64,000 nt of DNA from CAYYIS01 sp964470965 (GCA_964470965.1 CAYYIS010000004.1:102734-166733), one strand, 5' to 3'; positions 9,661-19,171 are shown, numbered from the stretch's first letter. A program made the numbers and translations. Notes: generated from the letters alone by a model not told the origin.

Positions 9661-9694
9661 CTCTTTATGATACTCGACTCTTTATGATACTCGA
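9661..9694 (+). repeat. Perfect 17-bp tandem duplication across a start codon
   Basis: CTCTTTATGATACTCGA occurs twice head to tail at 9661-9677 and 9678-9694. Each copy carries an ATG (9667 and 9684) in a different reading frame. Only the second ATG is in frame with the downstream kinase. Confidence 0.9.
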
Positions 9695-10670
9695 CAAAGA
9701 TAACGTCGCCGAATATGTTCACGCAAGACATCTTTTGCATGTGCCAAAAGGCTCCGATTATTCAGTAGAAGCGCTTGGAGGCGGCTTTCTTAATACCGTA
9801 CTGCGTGTCCAGAGCGGTGGTAATTCCGTGATCGTCAAACAGGCGCTCGACGCGCTGCGATCGTTTCCTGATTTGAAGGTCTCCACCGACCGGATCGTGT
9901 TCGAACGTAAAGCCCTGGATGTGGTCAACAAAATGTTTCCGGAAGGCACGGCACCGCCTGTTTTGGATTTTGATGACGAAAATCGGATCCTGGTCATGGG
10001 TGACCTGGGCACCACGCCACTTCTGGAACAACAACTGATCGATGGCAATGTGGATCCTGACACACCCATCCGGCTCGGTAAGTTCCTGGCGGACCTGCAC
10101 CGCGATACACTGGACAATGAATCACTGCGGCAGACGTTTAATAATGATGCCATGCAGCAGCTCCGCCTGAAGTTCTGCTTCTATTTCATGGAAGAACCGA
10201 CGCTGCTCGATGCAGCCAAGCAGCTGGGAGCGCTGTTCACGGGGCAGAAGTGGGTGCTCCTTCATGGCGACTTCTGGACCGCGAGCGTCATGGCCGAAGC
10301 ATCAGGCATCCATGTGTTCGATCTGGAATTTACCTACTATGGTCACCCCGCGCAGGATATCGGCTTCATGATGGCGCATTATCTGTTGCACGCCTACAAC
10401 ACTCCGCGTGTGGCCGAAGCTATTTTCTCTGCCGTTGGCCGATTCTGGGAGACCTATAAGCGTGGCTTGGGGACCACCCTTCCGGACGGCACAGAAACTG
10501 CGGCCCTGCAGCAGGCGGGAATCGAGATGCTGTTCCGTATCGACGGTATCAATCAGGTCAAGTACATCAAGGACGACGACATAAAAACCCGCATCCGTAT
10601 CGCAGCTAGGCGGCTGATGCTGGATGGCGGAATCACAGTGGCAAGGATAGGTGATCTGGCAACCGGATAG
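9684..10670 (+). CDS. APH/choline-kinase-fold kinase, methylthioribose-kinase-like
   Basis: A 328-residue small-molecule kinase. The catalytic 'HGDFWTAS' is at 194-201 and the metal-binding 'DLEFTYYG' at 213-220, both in the arrangement of methylthioribose kinase (MtnK). The N-terminal 'LGGGFLNTVLRV' and K52 match the nucleotide-binding lobe, and 'VMGDLG' at 104-109 is also MtnK-like. No methionine-salvage genes are adjacent, so the substrate is not confirmed. I chose the ATG at 9684; the longer frame back to 9600 includes non-family residues and overlaps the opposite gene. A 17-bp duplication covers the start. Confidence 0.75.
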   Translation: MILDKDNVAEYVHARHLLHVPKGSDYSVEALGGGFLNTVLRVQSGGNSVIVKQALDALRSFPDLKVSTDRIVFERKALDVVNKMFPEGTAPPVLDFDDENRILVMGDLGTTPLLEQQLIDGNVDPDTPIRLGKFLADLHRDTLDNESLRQTFNNDAMQQLRLKFCFYFMEEPTLLDAAKQLGALFTGQKWVLLHGDFWTASVMAEASGIHVFDLEFTYYGHPAQDIGFMMAHYLLHAYNTPRVAEAIFSAVGRFWETYKRGLGTTLPDGTETAALQQAGIEMLFRIDGINQVKYIKDDDIKTRIRIAARRLMLDGGITVARIGDLATG

Positions 10671-10693
10671 GTACTGGGTCAAAGGAGTATATC

Positions 10694-13540
10694 GTGGGCA
10701 GACGTAGAGCAATTATATTCGGAATCATTTCGGGCGGTTTTTTCCTGTGGCTGGTTATCGGTTTCTGGGCGAACATCTATGTGGAAGCACTCTGGTTCGA
10801 TCAGTTGAATTTCGGCGATGTGTTCTGGACCACGATCAGCGCCAGATTCACCATCGGCTTGCTCTTTGGTATCGTAGCCGCGATAGTCGTGGGGCTGAAC
10901 ATGTATCTCGCCCGGCATTACGCATCACGGTTGACCGAATTGCATCTGTTCGGTGAAGAACTCTCCGAGCTAGACCGGCTGTTCTCAGGGTCCAAAATCG
11001 TAGACATCGTTACAGCCTGTGCGGTGGTGGCTCTCAGTGGTATCCTGGGCCTGATCAGCATGGCGGACTGGGATCGGATGCTGCGGTTTTTGAACCAGGA
11101 GCCGTTTAATGCGGTAGATCCCATATTCGGATTTGACATCGGTTTCTTCGTATTCTCCCTTCCGTTCTGGAATTTCATCCGCTTCTGGTTGTTACTAACG
11201 ATCGTAGCCTCCGGCATCGGGGTCACGCTTTACTACCTGTACCGAGGCGCTGTGGTAATCGAAGAACGCGGCATGCAGATCCGCTCGTATGTACGCAATC
11301 ACCTGTGTATCCTGGCGGCGGTCGTGCTCGTGTTAATAGCCTGGGGGTACCGCCTGAGCATGTTCCAGTTGCTGTACTCGGAGTCCGGATTCGCGTTCGG
11401 TGCCGGATACACAGATCTGCATGCGCGGCTCCAGGCATACTGGTTGCTTCTGTTCATCTCCCTGGTCTGTGCTGGCCTATTCATCGCCAGCCTGTATTCC
11501 CAGCGTCGTAACCTGCCGGTCATAGCGATCGGCGGCATGGTTGGATCTATGGTACTCATAAGCGGGCTGTACCCCTTCATGGTTCAGGAACTGATCGTCA
11601 AGCCAGACGAGTTCGAGAAGGAACATCCATACATCGATCACAACATCAACTATACCCTGAAAGGGTATGGGCTGGACAGCGTGAACGAGGTGCCGTTCCA
11701 GATCTCCGAGAATCTAACGTCGGACGCGCTGCAATCGAACGCCACCACCATCCAGAACATCAAGCTGCAGGATAAACGACCGCTTCGACGCACATACCAG
11801 CAGCTTCAGGAAATCCGGACTTATTACGATTTTTCCAGTGTAGACGAAGACCGGTATGTCATCGATGGAGAATACCGTCAGGTTATGCTGGCGGCTCGGG
11901 AAATAGCCTACGACCAGATTCCATCACGGACCTGGCAAAATGAGCATTTAGTTTATACCCACGGTTATGGTTTGTGTCTCAGTCCGGTGAATACTGCGAC
12001 ACCTGAAGGACTTCCCCATCTGTTCGTGAAAGATATTCCGCCGGTCTCTATCAGCGACGTGCTTCAGATAACCCGTCCCGAACTGTACTTCGGGGAGAAC
12101 ATGTCGAACTATTCCATCGTAAAAACAAACCAGGAAGAGTTTGATTATCCTGAAGGCAGTGAGAACAAGTTCAGCACCTATGAAGGTGAGGGCGGCGTAC
12201 AGATCGATTCATACCTGCGTCGAATTGCTTTTGCCCGGTATTTCGACGAGCTCAACATCCTGATAAGTCCACTTATCACATCGGACAGCCAAGTGATGTT
12301 CCATCGTCAGGTTCTGGATCGGGTAAAGAATATCGCGCCCTTCCTTGAATACGACTACGACCCCTACCTGGTCATCGCCGACGGCAAGCTCTTCTGGATG
12401 ATAGATGCCTACTCCGTGACCGCATCCTACCCTTATTCCCAGCGTTCCGGTGGTGTGTATCCGCAGCTTCAGGACGAGATAGGTGCCGGCCAGCCCTCGG
12501 GCATTCCCGGCATGAATCAGTCTCCTCGACGACGCCTAACTCGGAATCAACCGACGCTGCACTCCATCAACTACATCAGGAATTCGGCAAAAATCACCAT
12601 CGACGCCTATTCGGGCGAGACAAAGTTCTACATTGCCGACGAGGAAGACCCTCTGATTCTCACGTACCAGAAAATCTTCCCTACACTTTTTAAAACCATC
12701 AGCGAAATGCCCGGTACGTTGAGAGAGCATATTCGGTATCCACGTGATCTCTTTGCCATACAGGCGGCAATGTATCGGACGTACCATATGCAGAACGCCC
12801 AGGTGTATTACAACCAGGAGGATCTGTGGGCGGTGCCTCAACAGATATACGCGGGCACCGAGCAGGCGATGTTCCCCTACTACGCAGTAATGAAGACGTC
12901 ACAGATGCAGAACGAAGAACTTCTTCTTCTCCTGCCGTTTACACCTTCAAACAAGGAAAATATGATTGGATGGATGGCAGCCCAGTGTGACGGTCCGAAT
13001 TACGGGCGCATCCAGGTGTACAACTTCCCGAAACAGGAGCTGGTATACGGCCCCATGCAGGTCGAGGCTCGGATCAGCCAGGATGCGGATATTGCCAAGG
13101 AACTGACGCTGTGGAACCAGGAAGGCTCCGAGGTGATCCGCGGCGATATCATAGTGGTGCCAATACAGGAATCACTGCTGTATATCGAACCACTGTATCT
13201 GAGGCAACGCTCTTCACGTGGCGGACTTCCGGAGTTGAAGCGGGTTATCGTCTCCTACGGCAACCGCATCGCAATGGAGGAACGCCTCGACCAGGCGCTG
13301 GCGGCCATCTTCTCATTCGATCGTTCGATCGTAGCGTCAATGGGACAGACCGATTCTACAACCTCCTCGGCGCGTAATACCATCGTCAATGATCTCGCCC
13401 AGCGTGCGCTTTCCCAGTTCAACCAGGCACAGGACCTGCTACGTGACGGCGATTTTGCCGGTTACGGTATCTCTATCCAGCAGCTTGAATCGGTCCTCAG
13501 ACGCCTGGCCGAAGATACGGGGCGCCTGAAGGAAAATTGA
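10694..13540 (+). CDS. UPF0182 family integral membrane protein
   Basis: A 948-residue protein with about seven hydrophobic membrane segments in the first 310 residues, then a large soluble domain that probably lies outside the cytoplasm. This matches UPF0182 (COG1615) in length and layout, including 'LWFDQLNF' after the first segment and 'HPYIDHNINYTLKGYGLD' at the start of the soluble part. The function of the family is unknown. Translation starts at GTG, six bases after AAAGGAG. It lies 23 bases after the kinase and may be co-transcribed with it. Confidence 0.92.
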   Translation: MGRRRAIIFGIISGGFFLWLVIGFWANIYVEALWFDQLNFGDVFWTTISARFTIGLLFGIVAAIVVGLNMYLARHYASRLTELHLFGEELSELDRLFSGSKIVDIVTACAVVALSGILGLISMADWDRMLRFLNQEPFNAVDPIFGFDIGFFVFSLPFWNFIRFWLLLTIVASGIGVTLYYLYRGAVVIEERGMQIRSYVRNHLCILAAVVLVLIAWGYRLSMFQLLYSESGFAFGAGYTDLHARLQAYWLLLFISLVCAGLFIASLYSQRRNLPVIAIGGMVGSMVLISGLYPFMVQELIVKPDEFEKEHPYIDHNINYTLKGYGLDSVNEVPFQISENLTSDALQSNATTIQNIKLQDKRPLRRTYQQLQEIRTYYDFSSVDEDRYVIDGEYRQVMLAAREIAYDQIPSRTWQNEHLVYTHGYGLCLSPVNTATPEGLPHLFVKDIPPVSISDVLQITRPELYFGENMSNYSIVKTNQEEFDYPEGSENKFSTYEGEGGVQIDSYLRRIAFARYFDELNILISPLITSDSQVMFHRQVLDRVKNIAPFLEYDYDPYLVIADGKLFWMIDAYSVTASYPYSQRSGGVYPQLQDEIGAGQPSGIPGMNQSPRRRLTRNQPTLHSINYIRNSAKITIDAYSGETKFYIADEEDPLILTYQKIFPTLFKTISEMPGTLREHIRYPRDLFAIQAAMYRTYHMQNAQVYYNQEDLWAVPQQIYAGTEQAMFPYYAVMKTSQMQNEELLLLLPFTPSNKENMIGWMAAQCDGPNYGRIQVYNFPKQELVYGPMQVEARISQDADIAKELTLWNQEGSEVIRGDIIVVPIQESLLYIEPLYLRQRSSRGGLPELKRVIVSYGNRIAMEERLDQALAAIFSFDRSIVASMGQTDSTTSSARNTIVNDLAQRALSQFNQAQDLLRDGDFAGYGISIQQLESVLRRLAEDTGRLKEN

Positions 13541-13661
13541 TCGCGTATCACCACCCCACCACCGTACCCGAACGAAGACGATGGATTCGGTGTTTCTTGT
13601 CACAAAAGCTACCGGGCGTTTCTGTAAAAACTTTCTTTATTTGATATTCAAAAGGAAAAGT

Positions 13662-14138
13662 ATGCGCAGCCACCATACCCTCGACAGTCCGGTTGGGCAG
13701 ATTCTGCTGTTAGCAGAGAACGATGTCTTGGTCCGCCTCGAATTTCCAGGTAAACCCCATGCTATGGGTATACCTGAAAAATCAGAAACTGGTAGTCCGT
13801 TTTTACAGGAGGTCTCCAACCAGCTCACTCAATATTTCGACGGCACGCGCCAAACGTTCGATATCGCTGTAGACCTGCGAGGCACTCATTTCCAACAGCG
13901 TGTGTGGGGACACCTACAGGACATACCATGGGGGGAAACACGTAGTTACGGGCAACTGGCGGATCAGGTGGGAAATAAAGGTGCGAGCCGGGCCGTTGGG
14001 GCGGCCAACGGTAGGAATCCTATATCGATAATATTGCCCTGTCACCGGGTGATCGGTGGCAACGGCCATATCACTGGTTATGCCGGAGGACTGAAAGCCA
14101 AACAGTGGTTGTTGCAGCATGAAGGCTGGACTGGCTAA
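13662..14138 (+). CDS. ogt: Methylated-DNA--protein-cysteine methyltransferase
   Basis: A 158-residue suicide repair protein that transfers an alkyl group from O6-alkylguanine in DNA to its own cysteine. The acceptor C127 is in the invariant 'PCHRV' motif. The helix-turn-helix with arginine finger R110 ('GASRAVGAANGRNP') and 'FQQRVWGHLQDIPWGETRSY' are present. The ATG at 13662 follows AAAGGA. A strong terminator begins five bases after the stop. Confidence 0.94.
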   Translation: MRSHHTLDSPVGQILLLAENDVLVRLEFPGKPHAMGIPEKSETGSPFLQEVSNQLTQYFDGTRQTFDIAVDLRGTHFQQRVWGHLQDIPWGETRSYGQLADQVGNKGASRAVGAANGRNPISIILPCHRVIGGNGHITGYAGGLKAKQWLLQHEGWTG

Positions 14139-14143
14139 AACGA

Positions 14144-14186
14144 CCAGACGGGCAAATGCATTTTTTCATTTGCCCGTCTGGTTTTT
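14144..14186. terminator. Rho-independent terminator between convergent genes
   Basis: A perfect 15-bp stem (14144-14158 with 14167-14181) with an 8-base loop is followed by TTTTT. A short A-run precedes the stem, so it could also stop the minus-strand P-II transcript and act in both directions. Confidence 0.88.
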
Positions 14187-14225
14187 CAATCTTCGATAGA
14201 AATTGCCTACAATAGATGATATTGT

Positions 14226-14585
14226 CTATTCGCCGTCGCCTTCCTTTTTCGTTGGAATCAGACCTACCACACGGCCTACATCCTGCGTATAGGCAAAGCC
14301 CATACCCGGATGGTCCAGCTTGCCGGCTTTTACCATGGCATCGAACACCGCATCAGTAATGGCCTTGGGCGTTACCGTCACGATGATCTCTTTCTCAGGC
14401 TGAATAGCGATTCCCAGGAGTCCGAGACGCTCCCGCACACCAGTCCCACGGCCGAAGTAAATCGTCGCACCGCCCGCACCGGCTTTCATCATGGCCTTGA
14501 CGATCGGGTCTGTTTTACCACGCTGTACAATTACGGTAATGACATCCAGGCCGCTACCATCATCATTGCTTGCTTCTTCGCTCAT
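14226..14585 (-). CDS. P-II-like regulatory protein paired with DUF1538 protein
   Basis: A 119-residue small protein resembling P-II nitrogen regulators in its ferredoxin-like fold. It has 'VITVIVQRGKTDPIVKAMMKAG', then glycines, 'GRGTG' in the T-loop region, and 'KEIIVTVTP' with 'GKLDHPGMGFAY' at the C-terminal side. AGGAGG precedes the ATG at 14585; a longer frame back to 14831 overlaps the DUF1538 gene and looks spurious. It lies 17 bases downstream of the membrane protein gene, so it is probably its cytoplasmic sensor subunit. There is no GlnB-type uridylylation motif that I can identify. Confidence 0.82.
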   Translation of the reverse strand: MSEEASNDDGSGLDVITVIVQRGKTDPIVKAMMKAGAGGATIYFGRGTGVRERLGLLGIAIQPEKEIIVTVTPKAITDAVFDAMVKAGKLDHPGMGFAYTQDVGRVVGLIPTKKEGDGE

Positions 14586-14602
14586 GTTGGCTTCCTCCTG
14601 TT

Positions 14603-16249
14603 CTAGCCTGCCGCTTCTAGCACTTCTCCAGCTTGTTCTCGTTCCAGAACCCTCTTTGTAGCCCGTTCCACAAATATGCCTAAGGTCAGTACCGATATGA
14701 TCGGGCATACGGATGCCAACGAAATAATACCGAACCCTTCGACGATCCCGACGGTATTCCCGACGCCAAGGCCCATAGCAATGACCAGCGGCACCGTAAT
14801 CGGACCGGTCGTCACGCCGGCGCTGTCCCAACCGATGTTCACGAATTTTTCGGATGAGATGATCGTTAGGACTATCAGCAGCATATACGGAGGGACCAGC
14901 ATATAGACAAGTGGAATATCGAAGATGATCTTGGCGATACCGGAACCAATCCCCACGGCAACACCGCCGGCTACGGATTGCATCAATAGATTCTTTTTAA
15001 AGGCACCGGCCGTGATTTCTTCGACCGTCAATCCCAATGCGTTCAGCGCAGGTTCGGCAAGCGTAGCCCCGTATCCGAGTATAAGCGCGAAAATGATGGC
15101 GACAACACGTCCCCATGTCGCACCGTACAGGCTCTGATCCGGTGGGTCGAACGCCGTAGGCACCGCGCCGCCGACCTGTCCGCCGAGCGCACTCAAACCG
15201 AGCGTCAATCCGATGTTGAACAGGCCCATACCGATGACGGCAAGGACAATACCGAACAGGATCTGGTCGAAATAGCGGATTTCTTCTTTAAGCAGAAACT
15301 TTTGCACGCAATACAGAAAGACGCAGAGGGGGACGATGGCCTGCAGGGCCAGCACACCCGACTGAACAAACATATTGTCCATAATGCCGGTCGATGCGGC
15401 AACCGTCGTCTGTCCGCCGGCCGCCAAAGCCTCGTAGTCGACGACACCGCCGTAATGGAGAATAAGGCCCAGCAGCAACACTGCGATAATGGGAAACAGC
15501 GAGGCCAGGGTCACGATTCCAAAGCCAGACATGCCGCTGTCTTTTTCACCCATGGCGCTGGTAACACCCATCCCCAACGAGAGTACGAGCGGCACGGTTA
15601 CCGGACCGGTGGTCACACCGCCGCAGTCCCAGGCCAACCCGATGATGGCAGCCGTTTTGTCATCGAGAAATGCAACTAAAGAAAGGATCGACAGGATAAT
15701 AACATTAGGGATGATCAGCGGTTTCAGGCTCCATCGCTTTACGAAACGGAGAATGCCAAGCACCGTGGCCAGTCCAACCCCTATACCGACGCAGGTCACC
15801 AGTACGCCGCTCCAGTCGTTAAGGAGAGCAAACAGCAACGGCGCTTTGCTGGGATCGATTCCGGCGCCCGCCTGCTTCAAGGTTCCTATAGCCGGCTCAG
15901 CGAATGTGGCACCCATTCCTACGCAGAACGAGAAAATCAACATAATCGTCAACGTGGACTTGGCAGGCAGTGTGGATCCGATATTTTCTCCGAACGGCAT
16001 GAGACCCAGCTTCAGCCCTTCCATGAAGAACATCAGGCCGAGCATCACCACGAAAATACCGAAACCGATGGTCAACGCCTCGTCCACAGGTTTTTGGAGC
16101 ACGAGCATCTGGAACACGACCAAATAGAGCGAAACGGGCATACAGGCCTTGATCTGCTCCAGATACCGGTCCCAGACGAACGGAGCTACGACCACGGCCG
16201 CACTTTTAAACCCTACGCGAATTCGCTCGGGGGATTCGTCTTCTGACAT
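14603..16249 (-). CDS. DUF1538 integral membrane protein with internal duplication
   Basis: A 548-residue polytopic membrane protein of the DUF1538 family. It is built from two homologous halves, roughly 40-265 and 325-530. Each half carries 'GATxAEPA' (E118 and E399) and a 'WDxxGVTTGPxTVPL' signature (from W207 and W474). The conserved acidic and glycine-rich motifs within membrane segments suggest a transporter or channel, but no substrate is known. AAAGGAG precedes the ATG. It is followed by a P-II-like gene, and such pairing with a small regulator points to control by a metabolite or nucleotide. Confidence 0.85.
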   Translation of the reverse strand: MSEDESPERIRVGFKSAAVVVAPFVWDRYLEQIKACMPVSLYLVVFQMLVLQKPVDEALTIGFGIFVVMLGLMFFMEGLKLGLMPFGENIGSTLPAKSTLTIMLIFSFCVGMGATFAEPAIGTLKQAGAGIDPSKAPLLFALLNDWSGVLVTCVGIGVGLATVLGILRFVKRWSLKPLIIPNVIILSILSLVAFLDDKTAAIIGLAWDCGGVTTGPVTVPLVLSLGMGVTSAMGEKDSGMSGFGIVTLASLFPIIAVLLLGLILHYGGVVDYEALAAGGQTTVAASTGIMDNMFVQSGVLALQAIVPLCVFLYCVQKFLLKEEIRYFDQILFGIVLAVIGMGLFNIGLTLGLSALGGQVGGAVPTAFDPPDQSLYGATWGRVVAIIFALILGYGATLAEPALNALGLTVEEITAGAFKKNLLMQSVAGGVAVGIGSGIAKIIFDIPLVYMLVPPYMLLIVLTIISSEKFVNIGWDSAGVTTGPITVPLVIAMGLGVGNTVGIVEGFGIISLASVCPIISVLTLGIFVERATKRVLEREQAGEVLEAAG

Positions 16250-16505
16250 CGAGCGACTCCTTTGACAGCGGATACGGCCCTGAAACAGCTATACGAATCG
16301 ACTCCGTAACAGCTGCATTCAGAGCAATAAAATCATCTATCGGAAAAATTCAAAAACACTCATACATGAAACGAGGAGAACAACTATCTTCAAAGGGACG
16401 CCGGTTACGACAAGGTACCGCTGAGAGTCTGTCAATTAGCCCGGGCGTCAATCCCAGGTATCGTCCCGTCCGCTTCAGGTATTGGTCGGAGCGGGCAGAT
16501 ACGTA

Positions 16506-16673
16506 TCAGACGCCAAGTTCTTTCTTATTCTCGCTGGTCAATTTAGCAAGAATACGTTTGAACTTGTAATGTCCATCTTCCGATTTTACCGGCTTAACGA
16601 CGAGAGCAGTCGGGACGACTTCTTCTTCCTGGCCCTTATTCATTTTTCCCGAGAAACTACGATCTTTAGCCAT
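16506..16673 (-). CDS. Small basic protein of unknown function
   Basis: A 55-residue, highly charged protein with alternating lysine-rich and acidic segments ('GQEEEVVP', then 'KSEDGHYKFKRILAKL'). It has no signal peptide or membrane segment. A strong ribosome site (AGGAGGGG) lies upstream of the ATG at 16673, and an A/T-rich leader of about 130 bases precedes it, which supports a real gene. I do not recognise the family. Confidence 0.55.
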   Translation of the reverse strand: MAKDRSFSGKMNKGQEEEVVPTALVVKPVKSEDGHYKFKRILAKLTSENKKELGV

Positions 16674-16772
16674 CACGCCCCTCCTGTATTGCGTATAAAT
16701 CAATCGTCTTTATTTCGTCTTTTCGTCTTTGTTTGTCGGATAGTATTCGTAGAATATAGTCGTTCACAAATG

Positions 16773-16778
16773 ATTATA
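16773..16778 (-). promoter_or_regulatory. Possible -10 element upstream of the small basic protein
   Basis: TATAAT on the minus strand lies in an A/T-rich region about 100 bases upstream of the start at 16673. No good -35 hexamer is seen at the right distance. Confidence 0.25.
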
Positions 16779-16804
16779 CAAGTAAAAAATCTGCAAATCA
16801 CGGC

Positions 16805-17764
16805 TCATTCAAATTGATAGGTGAGTGAAACCCTATGTATATCACCAAGACGCAGCGCGGGGGTGTATGCATAATCCAGACAGTAGGCATCCGACCGGAA
16901 GCCCAAGCCGCCTGAAATTCCCATCAACCTGGTATCTGAAGATTCGAGTCGTAGTTCACCACCGGAAGAGGCAAACCCCCCTCTGACAAACACAAGGTCC
17001 CGGATATTGAATTCCCCACCGAGGCGACAGACGACCGGCCGTCTTCGTGCCTTCTCAACATCCACTGATATAAGGAGAGGCAGGTGTTTAGGTCTGTAAC
17101 CGATTCCGGTTCGGATACTGGAGGGCAATGGGGCCTTCCGGCCGTTGACGAACCTACTGGCGACGTAGCCCACATGCTGCATCACCACGGCGGCGCTGAG
17201 GCGGTAGGCGGGTATCCGTATATGTGTACCCACATCCAGCGCCAGAGCAGTCGCCGAGAAATCCTGAATCCGCTCGTGCAGCGTCTTAAGGTTAAACCCA
17301 AAAGACGCGTAGCCTCCGGCAGGCCGGCTGTACGAAAACGTTACCGCCAGATCACCGGCACTGAATGTGCCTGACCGGACACCGAGGGGATCTGAGACTG
17401 AGGTTTCCCTGAACGACCCAAAGGAGAGATATTGCACACCGATCCCGACCACCTGATCAACGCCTAAGGGCCGTGCATAGCCCACAAATCCGAATTGTAC
17501 ATCCTTGAAATAACTGGAATAGGAAACGGTCACCTGCCCGGATGTCAGGCGGGCAAGCGCTGCCGGGTTCCAGTAAAGTGCGTTTACATCGCCGGCCACC
17601 GCGGACAATGCGCCGGCGGCTGCGGCCTGACGGGCGCCCGGAACAATCTTGATAAAAGAAAAAGCGGTCGTACCCACGCCATCGTTGGCACGGGCGTGCG
17701 GCGCTGATATCAGAATCATGAGGAGCGTAGCCACATAGCATAGATATGCAGCGGAGGGGTGCAT
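16805..17764 (-). CDS. PorV/PorQ-family outer-membrane protein
   Basis: A 319-residue exported protein. After a hydrophobic signal segment ending near 'SAPHARAND' it has 'TTAFSFIKIVPGARQAAAAGA' and 'ALYWNPAALA', which are characteristic of PorV/PorQ (FadL-like) beta-barrels in FCB-group bacteria. The rest is made of alternating beta strands, ending in an aromatic-acidic residue pair as in outer-membrane barrels. I chose the ATG at 17764; an upstream ATG at 17818 is possible and neither has a good ribosome site. PorV-type proteins shuttle substrates in type IX secretion, but no such genes are nearby. Confidence 0.78.
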   Translation of the reverse strand: MHPSAAYLCYVATLLMILISAPHARANDGVGTTAFSFIKIVPGARQAAAAGALSAVAGDVNALYWNPAALARLTSGQVTVSYSSYFKDVQFGFVGYARPLGVDQVVGIGVQYLSFGSFRETSVSDPLGVRSGTFSAGDLAVTFSYSRPAGGYASFGFNLKTLHERIQDFSATALALDVGTHIRIPAYRLSAAVVMQHVGYVASRFVNGRKAPLPSSIRTGIGYRPKHLPLLISVDVEKARRRPVVCRLGGEFNIRDLVFVRGGFASSGGELRLESSDTRLMGISGGLGFRSDAYCLDYAYTPALRLGDIHRVSLTYQFE

Positions 17765-17846
17765 ACCCGGATGATAGAGCGGATTTGGAAGAGTGTCAAG
17801 TGAGAATATCGTAGACATTTATTTAACGTGTCACTATTTTAACAGT

Positions 17847-18932
17847 ATGACTATGACACAGAAACAACCGACCGATATACCGGACTTGAAAGGCATGCTT
17901 CTGCCCGAGCTCCAGGTATTTGCACAGTCGATCGGAGAGCCCAAATTTCGGGGTGCTCAATTGGCCTCCTGGATGTTTGAGAAAGGCGTCACATCGTTCG
18001 ACGACATGACCAATCTGTCGAAGCAAAACCGGGACCAACTGAATGGCGTCGCCCGGATTACCAAGATCCGGCTCGTGAAGCAGGCACGGTCCCGGCGGAG
18101 CCCGACCATCAAATATCTGTTCGCCCTTGACGACGACCATACGATTGAAACGGTGTTGATCGGCAGTAGCCGACGGAATACCCTCTGCATTTCATCACAG
18201 GTAGGCTGCGCCATAGACTGCCGGTTCTGTGCCAGCGGACTGGCTGGACTAACCCGGAATCTGACTGCCGCCGAGATCGTGGATCAGATCATACAGGTCC
18301 GCGACCTTGCCGGGCCCAATCGTTCCATCAACAATATCGTCCTCATGGGTATGGGCGAACCTCTGGCCAACTACGGCAATGTACTTCGCGCAATCCGTAT
18401 CATAAATGCTCCGTGGGGGCTGGGCATCGGCGCAAGACGGATCACCATCTCCACCAGCGGCATTGCTCCCCGCATACGGAAGCTGGCGGAAGAAGGACTG
18501 CAGTTCGAGCTTTCCATCTCCCTGCATGCTGCCGATGATGAGACCCGCGCGTCGATTATGCCGATCAACAAAAGGTATCCGCTGGATGTTCTGATAGACG
18601 CCTGCCGCCATTACGTGGAAAAGACCAACCGGCTCATTACATTCGAATATATCCTCCTGGCCGGAGTCAACGACCGATTCGAGGATGCCCGGAGACTGTC
18701 TTCCCTGCTCAGGAATATCAAGGGCAAAGTCAATTTGATTCCTTACAATCCGGTGGAGGGACTACCGTTTGAAACGCCGAATCCTGGGCGTCAGCAGACG
18801 TTTCACGAAGCGCTTCAGGCAGGAGGTGTCGCCGCAACGATCCGACGGGAACGAGGACGTGACATCGATGCAGCATGCGGTCAGTTGCGTTTGAAAGAGA
18901 TCACGGGCGGAAATGTTCCGGGACAGCCATAA
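17847..18932 (+). CDS. rlmN: Dual-specificity RNA C2-methyladenosine methyltransferase RlmN
   Basis: A 361-residue radical SAM enzyme that methylates C2 of an adenosine in 23S rRNA and in some tRNAs. The iron-sulphur cluster cysteines are C121, C125 and C128 in 'GCAIDCRFCASG'. The C-terminal C344 in 'DAACGQL' is the expected methyl-carrying cysteine. 'GMGEPLANY' and 'SISLHAADD' are family motifs. I chose the ATG at 17847; a second ATG lies at 17853. It is divergent from the PorV-like gene with overlapping upstream regions. Confidence 0.95.
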   Translation: MTMTQKQPTDIPDLKGMLLPELQVFAQSIGEPKFRGAQLASWMFEKGVTSFDDMTNLSKQNRDQLNGVARITKIRLVKQARSRRSPTIKYLFALDDDHTIETVLIGSSRRNTLCISSQVGCAIDCRFCASGLAGLTRNLTAAEIVDQIIQVRDLAGPNRSINNIVLMGMGEPLANYGNVLRAIRIINAPWGLGIGARRITISTSGIAPRIRKLAEEGLQFELSISLHAADDETRASIMPINKRYPLDVLIDACRHYVEKTNRLITFEYILLAGVNDRFEDARRLSSLLRNIKGKVNLIPYNPVEGLPFETPNPGRQQTFHEALQAGGVAATIRRERGRDIDAACGQLRLKEITGGNVPGQP

Positions 18933-19171
18933 CGGTATTTATCAACCTGATGCACTTTAAATTATATGTATCCCAGACTATCTGGAATTCTGCCCTCCCT
19001 GCAGTATGTTTTTCACATCTCCCCAGGGTTTGAATGTCGGCCAGGGGGACTTATTTGCCATGTCACAACGTGACTGATTTCCCGGTTTCGGCTGCCGCTG
19101 AATCCAGAAAAATGCCGGAGCTTACCGGAACCTTTACTCGTGGCCGGAATCTCCAGAAATACAATTAAACT

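Noticed and set aside
14586..14831. N-terminal extension of the P-II-like gene (82 residues rich in Arg, Tyr, Gly)
   Set aside because: It overlaps the DUF1538 coding region in another frame and has the composition of a shadow frame; a strong ribosome site lies at 14585.
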